A DNA stretch of 38,276 nt from contig JALWNK010000055.1 in the NCBI GenBank assembly GCA_026995935.1, forward strand, positions 1-38,276, written 5' to 3'. The position numbers and the translations under genes were made by a program. Source of the DNA: Deltaproteobacteria bacterium. GTDB lineage: Bacteria; Desulfobacterota; Dissulfuribacteria; Dissulfuribacterales; QOAL01. Of this stretch, positions 10,334 to 17,783 are shown piece after piece (the stretch's first letter is position 1; the number at the start of each line of letters is the position of its first letter). The notes under the pieces were generated by a model, which was not told the DNA's origin, made no database searches, and saw only the letters and a list, made by a program, of their open reading frames with translations.

Positions 10334-12033
10334 TAACGCACCTCCACTTTGCTTTGGCTGGATTTGCCAATTCTCTTGAGTCTGTCCAGCATGTCTCTAA
10401 AACTTATTTTGCCCTTAGAGTTCATATTAATCACATTGACTCCCCCGAAAAAGCCCCTTTTTACCAGATATTCCCTGTCGCCCTTTCTGTACAGGCCGTG
10501 GAGCTCAAAGACATCATTTTTGAGCCTGCAAGAGATACCAATCTTGCTGTAGGAAAACTCCTTGAAAAGCTGGCCCAGAAAGGATACAGAACCTCCTCCG
10601 CCTCCCAAAATGGACAGGTTCTCAATGGCCTTGATGCTTATCTTCTTGGAACGGCTTGCCTTCTCATCGGTTTTTACCAAAAGATCAAATGCCTCGGGCT
10701 GAGACCCGCTCATGACAAGCCCCTTTACCCAGCCCTCTACTGCCCCGGTCACCAGTCCAAAGGAGGTATTTTCTGTGACGGCCTTTAAATTGATGTGTTT
10801 AAAGTAGATATCTGCACCCCACCTTAAGATTGCTGCATAGGGCTCAATCCATATGTTTTTTATCTGAACCATTCCGCCGGCCACCTCTACATTGAGGCTT
10901 CCCTTAAAGACCAGCCTGTCGCCATTGAACCGGGCCTCTGGCAGGTTTCCTTCAACAACTATCTCAAGGGGAACCTCCCTGAATAACTTATGAGGCTTTA
11001 AGTCCTTGATCTTGATCCCCCTTAGCATCAAGGTTCCATGTGAAAACAGGAAACTTGCCTCCTCAAAGGAGATTGTGCCATTTCCAAGGTCCAGGGATAA
11101 CGGGCCAAAACTTCCCCTGTCATGACAAAGGGTTACTGGCAGTTTTTTCCCTGAGATACCAATCTCTTCTGGTGAGCGAAAGACGCCCTTTGGGAGCAAG
11201 GGCCTAAGATATATATCCTGCCAGCTCACATATCCCTTTTCACACCTGTCCTTCTTGAGAGGGTAGCAGACAACTGCCTTGAGCCCGTCTATAAACTTTT
11301 TTGACCTGTAAAGAAGCTGGCCAGCCAGGGTAAGGAAAATCTTGTCACCCTGGCCCCTTACCTGTGCGCTTCCCTCTGGTCTAAATTCCTTCACAATGGG
11401 ATGCGAATCAGAAAAGGCATCACGGACAAAAAGGTTGTAGGCACGCTGGATGTCTGCACTCATCTGCCAGTTGGAGCCAAGAAGGCGCTGAAGATAATCT
11501 GACGAGGCAGATTTCCCTTGAAGGGGAAGATGCACACCACCTGCCTTAATGGTAAAGGGGCCATAAATGAGTAAATCATCAATATGGAGGCTGCCATTTC
11601 TGACCCGCCCCCTTGCCTTTAGACTTCCTTTTATCTGGGACAGGTCAAAAAACCAGGGGAAGAAAAGCACCTGCCCCCTGGGCCAGGCGGCCTTAATCGT
11701 CCATGAGAAATCCTCAGCCCCTGGGGAAAACGAGCCGTCAGCCTGCAGATTCAAAAAAATATCCAGATCCTCAAAGGCGTGATCCTCGTCCTTTTGCCCT
11801 GCAAGGCCCTTTAACAAAAGCCTGCATTTAACATGAATGCCCTGAGCGTCCTGTTTTGTCTCAAATTCGCCATGGGGATAGTGTTTGATAGCCTGCCAGA
11901 GGGCCTTGGCATGGGGTCTAAGCCCACCTTGATCATTGGAATCCAAGGGGTATGCATGCAGGCAAGGGCAATGAAAGACTGCCATAGCCAAGGCCAGTGC
12001 AAAAAAAAACAAAAGGCTAAAAAGGCCCCTCAA
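10333..12033 (-). CDS. YdbH-like AsmA-type envelope (intermembrane lipid transport) protein
   Basis: 566 residues with an N-terminal signal or anchor (about 3-20) and then a long beta-rich body of the AsmA/YdbH kind. The C-terminal part (about 470-520, with SILGGGGGSVSFLGQLFKEF and FSYSKIGISCRL) resembles the conserved end of YdbH-family proteins, once called dicarboxylate transport proteins. Such proteins form a groove spanning the periplasm and carry lipids between membranes. It starts at a TTG with GGAAGG upstream, 17 bases inside the histidine-kinase-like gene, and ends on the first base of the DUF1318 gene. The signal-peptide codons contain a run of nine T on the coding strand. Family assignment is good; substrate is not visible. 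Confidence 0.75.
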   Translation of the reverse strand: MRGLFSLLFFFALALAMAVFHCPCLHAYPLDSNDQGGLRPHAKALWQAIKHYPHGEFETKQDAQGIHVKCRLLLKGLAGQKDEDHAFEDLDIFLNLQADGSFSPGAEDFSWTIKAAWPRGQVLFFPWFFDLSQIKGSLKARGRVRNGSLHIDDLLIYGPFTIKAGGVHLPLQGKSASSDYLQRLLGSNWQMSADIQRAYNLFVRDAFSDSHPIVKEFRPEGSAQVRGQGDKIFLTLAGQLLYRSKKFIDGLKAVVCYPLKKDRCEKGYVSWQDIYLRPLLPKGVFRSPEEIGISGKKLPVTLCHDRGSFGPLSLDLGNGTISFEEASFLFSHGTLMLRGIKIKDLKPHKLFREVPLEIVVEGNLPEARFNGDRLVFKGSLNVEVAGGMVQIKNIWIEPYAAILRWGADIYFKHINLKAVTENTSFGLVTGAVEGWVKGLVMSGSQPEAFDLLVKTDEKASRSKKISIKAIENLSILGGGGGSVSFLGQLFKEFSYSKIGISCRLKNDVFELHGLYRKGDREYLVKRGFFGGVNVINMNSKGKISFRDMLDRLKRIGKSSQSKVEVR

Positions 12034-13345
12034 TTTTGCCTTCCTTCCACCTTTCAGGGAAAATTAGACGCACCCTTGTACCCTTACCGGGACTGCTTTC
12101 TATATGCACCTGGCCCTGGTGTTCCTTCATTATGTGATGCACCATAATGAGGCCCACACCGGTTCCAGACGGCTTTGTCGTTACAAGCTCCTTGAATAGC
12201 CTGGTCTTGACATCGCTACTGATCCCAGGCCCCTGATCAACTATTTCCAAAACAGGCCTTCCGTCCACTTTTTCCACATTTACCTCCAGGTCCGAGCCTG
12301 CAGGGGAGGCGTCCACCGCATTCTTTAGAATATGCAGTATGGCCACCTTTAGTGTCCTCGGGTTAGCCCGTATCCTAATGGGTTCCTTGGCTGTATGAAA
12401 CCTGAGGTTTATTCCCTTTTTTTCAAAATTCGGCTCCCAGGCATCCAGTATTTCCCTCACCAGGTCCTGGAGGACAACCTGGGTCAGGAAACGCTCCTGC
12501 TGTCTTGCCAGGCCCTCAAAATCCTTGACTATGGCCTCGAGTTTCTGCGCTTCAAGGTAAATGGCCTCTATCTTCTCCCTGTCTGGAAAGTCCTTTGGCA
12601 GCCTTTTCAAGATTATCCTGGCAAGCCCCCCAATTACCGTTGCCGGGTTACGGATCTTGTCGGCTATGCGAAGGGCAAACTCCACCACGGTCCTTTCATG
12701 AACCAGGGATTCCATGTCCCTGCTAAGCTCCAGAAGCTCTGCATTGACCTTGTCAAGCTCCTTGTTTTTGAGCGACAGGGTCTTTAAGAGGGAAAGGACC
12801 TCTTCATGTTTTGCCCTGAGATTTTCCATGTATGATTCTTCAACATCCCTGAAGAGCTGCTGTCGAATCCTTTCCTGCCCCTTGAGAAGCTCGTCACAGC
12901 TTGCCTGCCCGCCAAGAATGACCACCTTGAGCTCAAAGCCTTCCTCTCCTGTCCCGGGATTCACCTGGAAATGGTCTGCCATTGATTTCATTGGCCCAAA
13001 TATTCGGGTGAAATCGCCATGCTCTTCATTGGTATAGCTTTCCACGGGGCATGATTTCTTTCCAATAAAATGCACCATGATCCCTGACGGGCTGCCACTA
13101 AAGGAGGCATTAGACGCTTCACTTGCACACACCAGGAAAAAGACGACCCTTCCCCCTCCGGTGTTCTTAATCAAAAAACGTGCTACTTCCGAGGCCATAA
13201 GGGCGATCTGTACCCGCTTTGTGCCTGAAAAACCGCATATCCCTCCCAAAAGCTTGGCCTTTGACCTTGCAAGGGGAATATCCCTCTGGCGCTTAATGAC
13301 CAGGGTAAGGACGTGAATCTGGTGGCTCAGGCCTTCCATTTCCAT
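12017..13345 (-). CDS. Histidine-kinase-like protein lacking the phospho-acceptor histidine, with degenerate RsbT-like N-terminus
   Basis: 442 residues. Residues about 10-75 (RDIPLARSKAKLLGG, then ASEVARFLIKNTGGGRV) resemble the RsbT-type ATPase fold, but the N-box Asn is replaced by Phe (SEVARF). A coiled coil follows (about 155-220). The dimerisation segment reads RIADKIRNPATVIGG (226-240), where kinases normally have AHEIRNP, so Asp229 stands where the His should be. The C-terminal HATPase is intact: N342, DQGPGI (370-375) and GTGVGL (394-399). It may be an ATP-binding output or partner-switch component rather than a normal kinase. It overlaps both neighbours (19 and 17 bases) in the stressosome operon. 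No response regulator is adjacent. Confidence 0.8.
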   Translation of the reverse strand: MEMEGLSHQIHVLTLVIKRQRDIPLARSKAKLLGGICGFSGTKRVQIALMASEVARFLIKNTGGGRVVFFLVCASEASNASFSGSPSGIMVHFIGKKSCPVESYTNEEHGDFTRIFGPMKSMADHFQVNPGTGEEGFELKVVILGGQASCDELLKGQERIRQQLFRDVEESYMENLRAKHEEVLSLLKTLSLKNKELDKVNAELLELSRDMESLVHERTVVEFALRIADKIRNPATVIGGLARIILKRLPKDFPDREKIEAIYLEAQKLEAIVKDFEGLARQQERFLTQVVLQDLVREILDAWEPNFEKKGINLRFHTAKEPIRIRANPRTLKVAILHILKNAVDASPAGSDLEVNVEKVDGRPVLEIVDQGPGISSDVKTRLFKELVTTKPSGTGVGLIMVHHIMKEHQGQVHIESSPGKGTRVRLIFPERWKEGKIEGPF

Positions 13346-14415
13346 ACCACCAATGTTGCGTCATCCTGATGTCTTGGCTCCTGGCCGCAAAGAGAAAAGA
13401 GATAGTTGGTCCATATTATGGCCGGGATATCCATAAGTGCCTGATTGAAACGCACCCTTGGGACATGCCCAAGGCCATCTGTATAGAAGATGCCCATTAT
13501 GTCTGAAAATTGAGCTATCTCTATGGCCTCAACAGTTCTCCTGGTACTCACCGGACCGATGGGCCCTCTGCGGTCGGAAACGAAGCGCTCCCTGCCGTCG
13601 ATGAAGAGGAAGTGTTCAACATCTCCTGCCGCTCCAATAAGTATTTCAGGCTCCTCCACATTGACCCTGACCGCCTGGGCCATTATGCCGCGGGTGCCAA
13701 CCATCTCGTTTCCAAGGGCAAGAAGAAGGTCTTGAGGGTGGGTCTTGGAAGGCACAAGGGCGAGGAAGCGTTTCGCCTCAGCAAGGATTTGTGCCGCCTG
13801 TCGCCCCTTGCCCAGGGCGTCCATGACAACCATTTGAAAAAAGGGATAATCAAAGGAAAAGAAAAAGCCGTCTCCGCACAGGAGCGATTCCCCTGCCGGC
13901 CTTATGAGAAAGGAAAAGTCCATTGGGATTTCCTTGAACTTTTCCCTGGGCTCCACGAAGGATGCGGCAACAAGGGTGGCAAACTCCCTGCTTCCAAGAA
14001 GCAGGTCAGGACAGGGGGATTCACCAAGTTTTCCGGAGCAGAGCCCGAAACTGTCTGCAAGCCTCTTTACAGTGCCAAGGCCTGCACCAAGACTGCCCCT
14101 ACCCAAACCATCCTTATGATGAATGGCCCCAGGGTTCATTCCCGGGCCCATATCGAGACTCGACATGACAATGACCGCCTCCTTCTCACCCGTTCTCTGA
14201 CCAAAAATCCGTATAATGCCATTGTCTGTATTATGATCCAGGTGGTTCTGGGCAAGCTCTGTCACGCACAGGGAAACATCGGCCACCCGCTTTTCAGAAA
14301 ACCCGAGCCTCTTGGCAAAATCCCTTGCAGCCCGCCTTGCAAGAAGGACATGGGCCTCCATGGAGACCCCTCTTTCATACCAAAGCGGCTGAAGGCCTTC
14401 TATATCCATTTCCAC
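13327..14415 (-). CDS. rsbX: RsbT-like ATPase domain fused to RsbX/SpoIIE-type phosphatase
   Basis: 362 residues. The N-terminal half (about 15-150) is an RsbT-type HATPase with VTELAQN (51-57), SLDMGPGM (86-93) and GLG (112-114). The C-terminal half (about 165-360) is a PP2C/SpoIIE-type phosphatase of RsbX kind, with GDGFFFSF, VVMDALGKGRQA, FYTDGLG and QDDATLVVW. RsbX resets the stressosome by removing phosphates from RsbR and RsbS. The fusion pairs a putative kinase or adaptor with the phosphatase in one chain. The gene overlaps rsbT by 16 bases and the next gene by 19 bases. Confidence 0.85.
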   Translation of the reverse strand: MEMDIEGLQPLWYERGVSMEAHVLLARRAARDFAKRLGFSEKRVADVSLCVTELAQNHLDHNTDNGIIRIFGQRTGEKEAVIVMSSLDMGPGMNPGAIHHKDGLGRGSLGAGLGTVKRLADSFGLCSGKLGESPCPDLLLGSREFATLVAASFVEPREKFKEIPMDFSFLIRPAGESLLCGDGFFFSFDYPFFQMVVMDALGKGRQAAQILAEAKRFLALVPSKTHPQDLLLALGNEMVGTRGIMAQAVRVNVEEPEILIGAAGDVEHFLFIDGRERFVSDRRGPIGPVSTRRTVEAIEIAQFSDIMGIFYTDGLGHVPRVRFNQALMDIPAIIWTNYLFSLCGQEPRHQDDATLVVWKWKA

Positions 14416-14831
14416 ACTTCCACGTATGCGCCGCCTTCAACCAGGCTGCCAATCCGAAGGTCGTCACAGATGGACTTAAGGAGATTCAGCCCCATTCCCA
14501 TTCCCCTGTCCTCTGAATAACCGGGCCTGAGTGCCCTCTCTAAATCCTCTATGCCGGCTCCCCTGTCCTCTGCCACCATCCTAATGCCTACTTTGTCCCC
14601 CTTTATATAGGCTGAAATGCATATCAACCCCTTTTCTCCGTGGCGGAGGATGTTGTTACCAAGCTCATCAAGGATGGTCAGGAGCCTTGCCACCTTTATC
14701 TCGTCACTAACGTTTACTTCTGACAGGATGTCTCTAAGGGCCTTTCGTGCCTGTGAAAGACCCACCTTTTTGGACACGGTGACACACCTTTTATGAATAT
14801 CCAGCCGGGGGCCCTCTTTATGAGCCAACAT
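14400..14831 (-). CDS. rsbT: RsbT-like serine/threonine protein kinase (stressosome switch kinase)
   Basis: 143 residues with a complete GHKL ATPase core: LDELGNNILRHG (N-box), EDRGAGI (G1) and GMGMGLNLLKSICD (G2). In stressosomes RsbT is held by RsbR-RsbS, phosphorylates both on stress, and then leaves to activate a downstream target. It lies directly after rsbS with a 14-base overlap, in the standard R-S-T order. No SigB-type sigma factor or RsbU is visible here, so its released target is probably another protein of this operon or one elsewhere. Confidence 0.88.
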   Translation of the reverse strand: MLAHKEGPRLDIHKRCVTVSKKVGLSQARKALRDILSEVNVSDEIKVARLLTILDELGNNILRHGEKGLICISAYIKGDKVGIRMVAEDRGAGIEDLERALRPGYSEDRGMGMGLNLLKSICDDLRIGSLVEGGAYVEVWKWI

Positions 14832-15189
14832 CCACTATCCTGCAGCCAAGTTTTGACAGGGCGTGCTCAGCATCCAGGGCAAAGCGAAGCTCCCTGCCAA
14901 AACTCATGTCAAAGGCCTTGAGGGCGGAGATAGCATGTGCCCCAAGGCCTGCAACCACGACCTCTGCCCTGAACAGGTTCATGGTGGTGGCAAGCCTCTG
15001 TATGTTCTCTGCAAGGTAGGTATCCATGACCTCTACATCTGAAAGATCAACTATTACTGCCCTTGCCCCGACAGTTCGAACCTTGCGGGTTAGCTCCTTA
15101 AGCAGCTCCTTCACCTGTTCATCATCTATCTCCTCCTGCAGGTAAACGAGGAGAATTCGCCCGAGACGAAAGATTGAGAAGGCCTTCAT
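14818..15189 (-). CDS. rsbS: RsbS-like single-STAS stressosome scaffold protein
   Basis: 123 residues forming one STAS domain. The motif VIVDLSDVEVMDTYLAE (46-61) holds D56-T57, at the place where RsbS of Bacillus has Asp-Ser; T57 is therefore the likely phospho-acceptor (by analogy). GLGAHAISALKAFDM matches the second conserved loop. It sits between rsbR (8-base gap) and rsbT (14-base overlap). The ribosome site (GGCGGA at the end of rsbR) is only fair. Confidence 0.88.
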   Translation of the reverse strand: MKAFSIFRLGRILLVYLQEEIDDEQVKELLKELTRKVRTVGARAVIVDLSDVEVMDTYLAENIQRLATTMNLFRAEVVVAGLGAHAISALKAFDMSFGRELRFALDAEHALSKLGCRIVDVGS

Positions 15190-15197
15190 CTAAAAAT

Positions 15198-16079
15198 CTA
15201 TCCGCCTGTCTGATCCTCTAAGGCGCGTATGGCCTTTGCCTGGTGCTCCTTCATCTTCATTATCTGCTGCATGGCATAGTGGAGCCCGTCGGCCATACGG
15301 CTCCTCACGTTTATGGTTCCAAGGTCCACCCCGAGATGTGCCATGGTAAGGGCGATGCGGGAGGATATTCCGGTAAGCACTGCCTCGCTGCCCATTAATC
15401 TTACTGCATCAACTGTCTGCAGCAGATAGTTTGCCACTGCCGTATCCACATTGGGCACACCTGTGATGTCGATTATCACAAAGGGGGAACGGGTTGATTC
15501 TATGGTGACAAGGAGTCTTTCCATGGCAGATTGTGCCCTGTGGCTGTCCAGGGTCCCCACAAGGGGCAGGGCAAGCACCCCGTCCCACACCTCGATAACC
15601 GGGGTTGAAAGCTCAAGTATCTCCTCCTGGAGGTGACGTATGTCCTCGTCGCGTTTCTTGAGCAGCTCCTCCTGCTGCTTCAGTATGAGCCTTTCCTTTT
15701 CAAGCCTGTCTGAGATGTCGATGAAGTGCTCTACGCAACCAATCACTTCCCCCTTGTGATTCTTTATGGGGCGGCTGGCAAATTCTATGGGTATCTCCCT
15801 GTCCCCTGCCTTCAAGGTGGTCTGACCCTGGTTAACGGTGTTGTTCTTTGTGGCGACCCTGCACGTGCACTGCTCTGTCTGGCACATGGGGGTGTTAAAG
15901 ATCTCGTAACACTTCCGGTCGAAGCAGTCGCCTGGTGTACGTCCAACCATCTCCGCTCCGGCCCTGTTGATGATGAGTATGTTGTTGTCAAGGTCTGTTA
16001 CGAAAATTCCAGACGGCACTGCATTAATTATCTCAAACAGAAAACCCTCGTCCCCCTGGTAGTCCTTAAGCTCGGTCAT
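15198..16079 (-). CDS. rsbR: RsbR-like stressosome sensor with cysteine-rich PAS domain and STAS domain
   Basis: 293 residues. A PAS domain (about 10-125) replaces the globin-like sensor of Bacillus RsbR. A coiled coil (about 125-160) leads to a C-terminal STAS domain with WDGVLALPLVGTLDS, DITGVPNVDTAVANYLL and VLTGISSRIALTMAHLGVDL. T213 and T245 are likely phospho-acceptors by family analogy. The PAS domain contains C52, C57, C66, C71 and C73 (pattern C-x8-C-x4-C-x-C within it), which suggests metal, haem or redox sensing. The ATG at 16079 was chosen because GGAGAAGG lies just upstream; a GTG at 16100 lacks support. It is the first gene of the seven-gene operon. Confidence 0.88.
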   Translation of the reverse strand: MTELKDYQGDEGFLFEIINAVPSGIFVTDLDNNILIINRAGAEMVGRTPGDCFDRKCYEIFNTPMCQTEQCTCRVATKNNTVNQGQTTLKAGDREIPIEFASRPIKNHKGEVIGCVEHFIDISDRLEKERLILKQQEELLKKRDEDIRHLQEEILELSTPVIEVWDGVLALPLVGTLDSHRAQSAMERLLVTIESTRSPFVIIDITGVPNVDTAVANYLLQTVDAVRLMGSEAVLTGISSRIALTMAHLGVDLGTINVRSRMADGLHYAMQQIMKMKEHQAKAIRALEDQTGG

Positions 16080-16434
16080 GGTCCTTCTCCTTTTGGTCAC
16101 ATGATTAAAAATTGTAACAAAAAGCAGCTTCTTCGTCTAATGGTGCTTCACTAGACAAAAAGGCGAAGACCTAAAAGGTCGGCCCTGATCAGGATTGCCC
16201 GGAGAAATCACTTTAGCTGGCAACTACAAGCGTATCGAGTTCTATAACGCAAGACAGAAAGGATTCTCGTTAGGCTGTTCCATAAATGGAGAGGACTCAT
16301 GTTCCACAGGGAACATCGTTTCCAAACTGACGTACATTGTTGCCTCAAAGGGGCCAGGGTTTGCCAGCCCTCGTCCAATTCCACCTCGCCCTAAAGTTCT
16401 GAGTAACAGGCTCGCAAAACCGAGAACCCCCTGC
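16080..16434. other. Intergenic region upstream of the stressosome operon, with inverted repeats
   Basis: About 355 bases with no credible gene. It holds a perfect 7-bp inverted repeat, ATGTTCC (16299-16305) and GGAACAT (16310-16316), plus shorter ones: GACCT/AGGTC near 16170 and GTCTA/TAGAC near 16135-16157. They could be operator sites or RNA hairpins for rsbR expression; nothing in the sequence decides which. Confidence 0.5.
16111..16140 (-). promoter_or_regulatory. Candidate promoter of the stressosome operon
   Basis: On the minus strand TTAGAC (16140-16135) and TACAAT (16116-16111) are 18 bases apart, about 30 bases before the rsbR ATG. The -35 match is imperfect. Confidence 0.4.
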
Positions 16435-16992
16435 CTAAGGTCGAGGAAGGTCACACTCTCTGGCGTTTCTTGAAAGTAGCATGAGAAAGATCCCGTCCAT
16501 CAGGAGGCTTATTCCAACCATCCAGCCAAGGTACCAGTGGGTGCTGTAGGGCCAGAACATGATAAAGCCTGCTGCAAGTGCAAGGGACAAGATTCCGCTC
16601 ACAAACAGGAAGAGCCACCCCGGCTGGGGTTTCATATCCAGGGCGAGGGTAATGCTTGCCACCCCATCCAGGATAAAATAGATGAAAATGGCAATCCCCA
16701 GAACAACCACCAAGGCAAAGGGCTTAAGAGCTATGAACAAACCGAGGATCAGGGGAGTGAGTGCCTTGAGCCAGGATATTCTATCCCGCTGGCCGGTGAG
16801 GTAGGTGAAAAGGCACAAGACCACGCCTGTAAGTATGAGCATCAGTGCTATCACCAGTGAGACGGCAACGGCTATGAGCTTTGGGGCCACAATGCCCAGG
16901 ATGCCAATCAGGCAAAGCACAATGCCAAATATCTGAAGTTTTCTTGCAAGGTCCCTGTCCATGCAGACAAGAAAGGAAAATCTTTGATTCAT
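16435..16992 (-). CDS. HdeD-family (DUF308) membrane protein
   Basis: 185 residues that are almost entirely membrane helices, about six, arranged as three helical pairs. Segments such as GIVLCLIGILGIVAPKLIAVAVSL and GIAIFIYFILDGVASI fit the HdeD/DUF308 pattern. HdeD of enteric bacteria is linked to acid resistance; whether that holds here is unknown. The start ATG has GGGAG 7 bases upstream. It follows the DUF190 gene by 24 bases on the same strand, so probably belongs to the fluoride-channel operon. Confidence 0.75.
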   Translation of the reverse strand: MNQRFSFLVCMDRDLARKLQIFGIVLCLIGILGIVAPKLIAVAVSLVIALMLILTGVVLCLFTYLTGQRDRISWLKALTPLILGLFIALKPFALVVVLGIAIFIYFILDGVASITLALDMKPQPGWLFLFVSGILSLALAAGFIMFWPYSTHWYLGWMVGISLLMDGIFLMLLSRNARECDLPRP

Positions 16993-17016
16993 CTGTCTTC
17001 TCCCAAAAATATCTGA

Positions 17017-17358
17017 TCAGCTACTTTTATAGGTCAGTACGTGGACATTTTGAAGGGTGATCATCCCGGCAGGCACCATTTCATCAAGTCCAAGAAGTAC
17101 CTTTTCTATCTTCACCGGGTCATCCACTACCTCCACCACCACGGGCAGATCAACTGAAAGGGAGAGAATATCAACGGTTCGGAAGTAGCTGTTTGGCCCA
17201 TAACCGGCAATGGCCCTGTACACCGTTGCTCCTGCTATGTCGCTTTCCTTGAGATAGTCAAGAATGGCCTTGTAAAGAGGCTTCCCTCTGAACTTGTCCT
17301 TTTCCCCAATGTAGATGCGCATGCACATCTGATCTCCCTCTAAGCGCGTGGTGGTCAT
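17017..17358 (-). CDS. DUF190 protein, fluoride-channel companion
   Basis: 113 residues, small soluble alpha/beta protein with MRIYIGEKDKFRGKPLY, AGATVYRAIAGYG and LPVVVEVVDDPVKIEKVL. These are the hallmarks of DUF190, a PII-like fold often found next to crcB/fluC. The ribosome site AGGAGG directly precedes the ATG at 17358. It lies 16 bases after fluC. A regulatory role on the channel is plausible from the PII-like fold but is not shown by sequence. Confidence 0.85.
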   Translation of the reverse strand: MTTTRLEGDQMCMRIYIGEKDKFRGKPLYKAILDYLKESDIAGATVYRAIAGYGPNSYFRTVDILSLSVDLPVVVEVVDDPVKIEKVLLGLDEMVPAGMITLQNVHVLTYKSS

Positions 17359-17374
17359 CTTCCCCTCCTTTTTT

Positions 17375-17749
17375 TCATCCCATGAGGCGACTTACAACAA
17401 ACCCAAGCCAGCCCGCCAGAAGGCACAGAAACAGGTTTCCAAAAACATTAAGAAAGGCCACGATATTGTATCCATCCTGGAACAGGGACAGGGTCTCGAA
17501 ACTGAAGGTGGAAAATGTGGTAAAGGCCCCGCAAAAACCAACAGTCACGGCCGCCCTGATCTCTGGGGATATCTGATATACTTCTAAACTCAAAGGAAGA
17601 AAAAGACAAAGGAAAAAGCTGCCCACAACATTTACAAACAGGGTTCCATAGGGGAAGCCAGGCCCCAAGAGCCTGTGTACAAGAGAGGCGGCAAGATACC
17701 TGGAAATGGCTCCGAAAAAGCCGCCCATTCCAATGAATATCAGGTCCAT
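17375..17749 (-). CDS. crcB: Fluoride ion channel FluC/CrcB
   Basis: 124 residues with four membrane helices. FGAISRYLA, GTLFVNVVGSF and the signature GFCGAFTTFSTFSFE are those of dual-topology fluoride exporters in the inner membrane, which protect against cytoplasmic fluoride. Only one copy is present, as expected for a homodimer. No fluoride riboswitch was seen; the gene is internal to an operon, 34 bases after the ASKHA gene, with GGGAGAAG before its ATG. Confidence 0.93.
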   Translation of the reverse strand: MDLIFIGMGGFFGAISRYLAASLVHRLLGPGFPYGTLFVNVVGSFFLCLFLPLSLEVYQISPEIRAAVTVGFCGAFTTFSTFSFETLSLFQDGYNIVAFLNVFGNLFLCLLAGWLGFVVSRLMG

Positions 17750-17783
17750 TTCAAAATCTTCTCCCGAATAGAATTGTCAGAAA

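Noticed and set aside
13510-14520. Open plus-strand frame of 336 codons across the phosphatase gene
   Set aside because: It lies opposite two well-supported stressosome genes and shows no family motifs.
17750-17783. Fluoride riboswitch before the fluoride channel gene
   Set aside because: The gap is only 34 bases and no conserved fluoride-riboswitch pattern is visible there or before the operon start.
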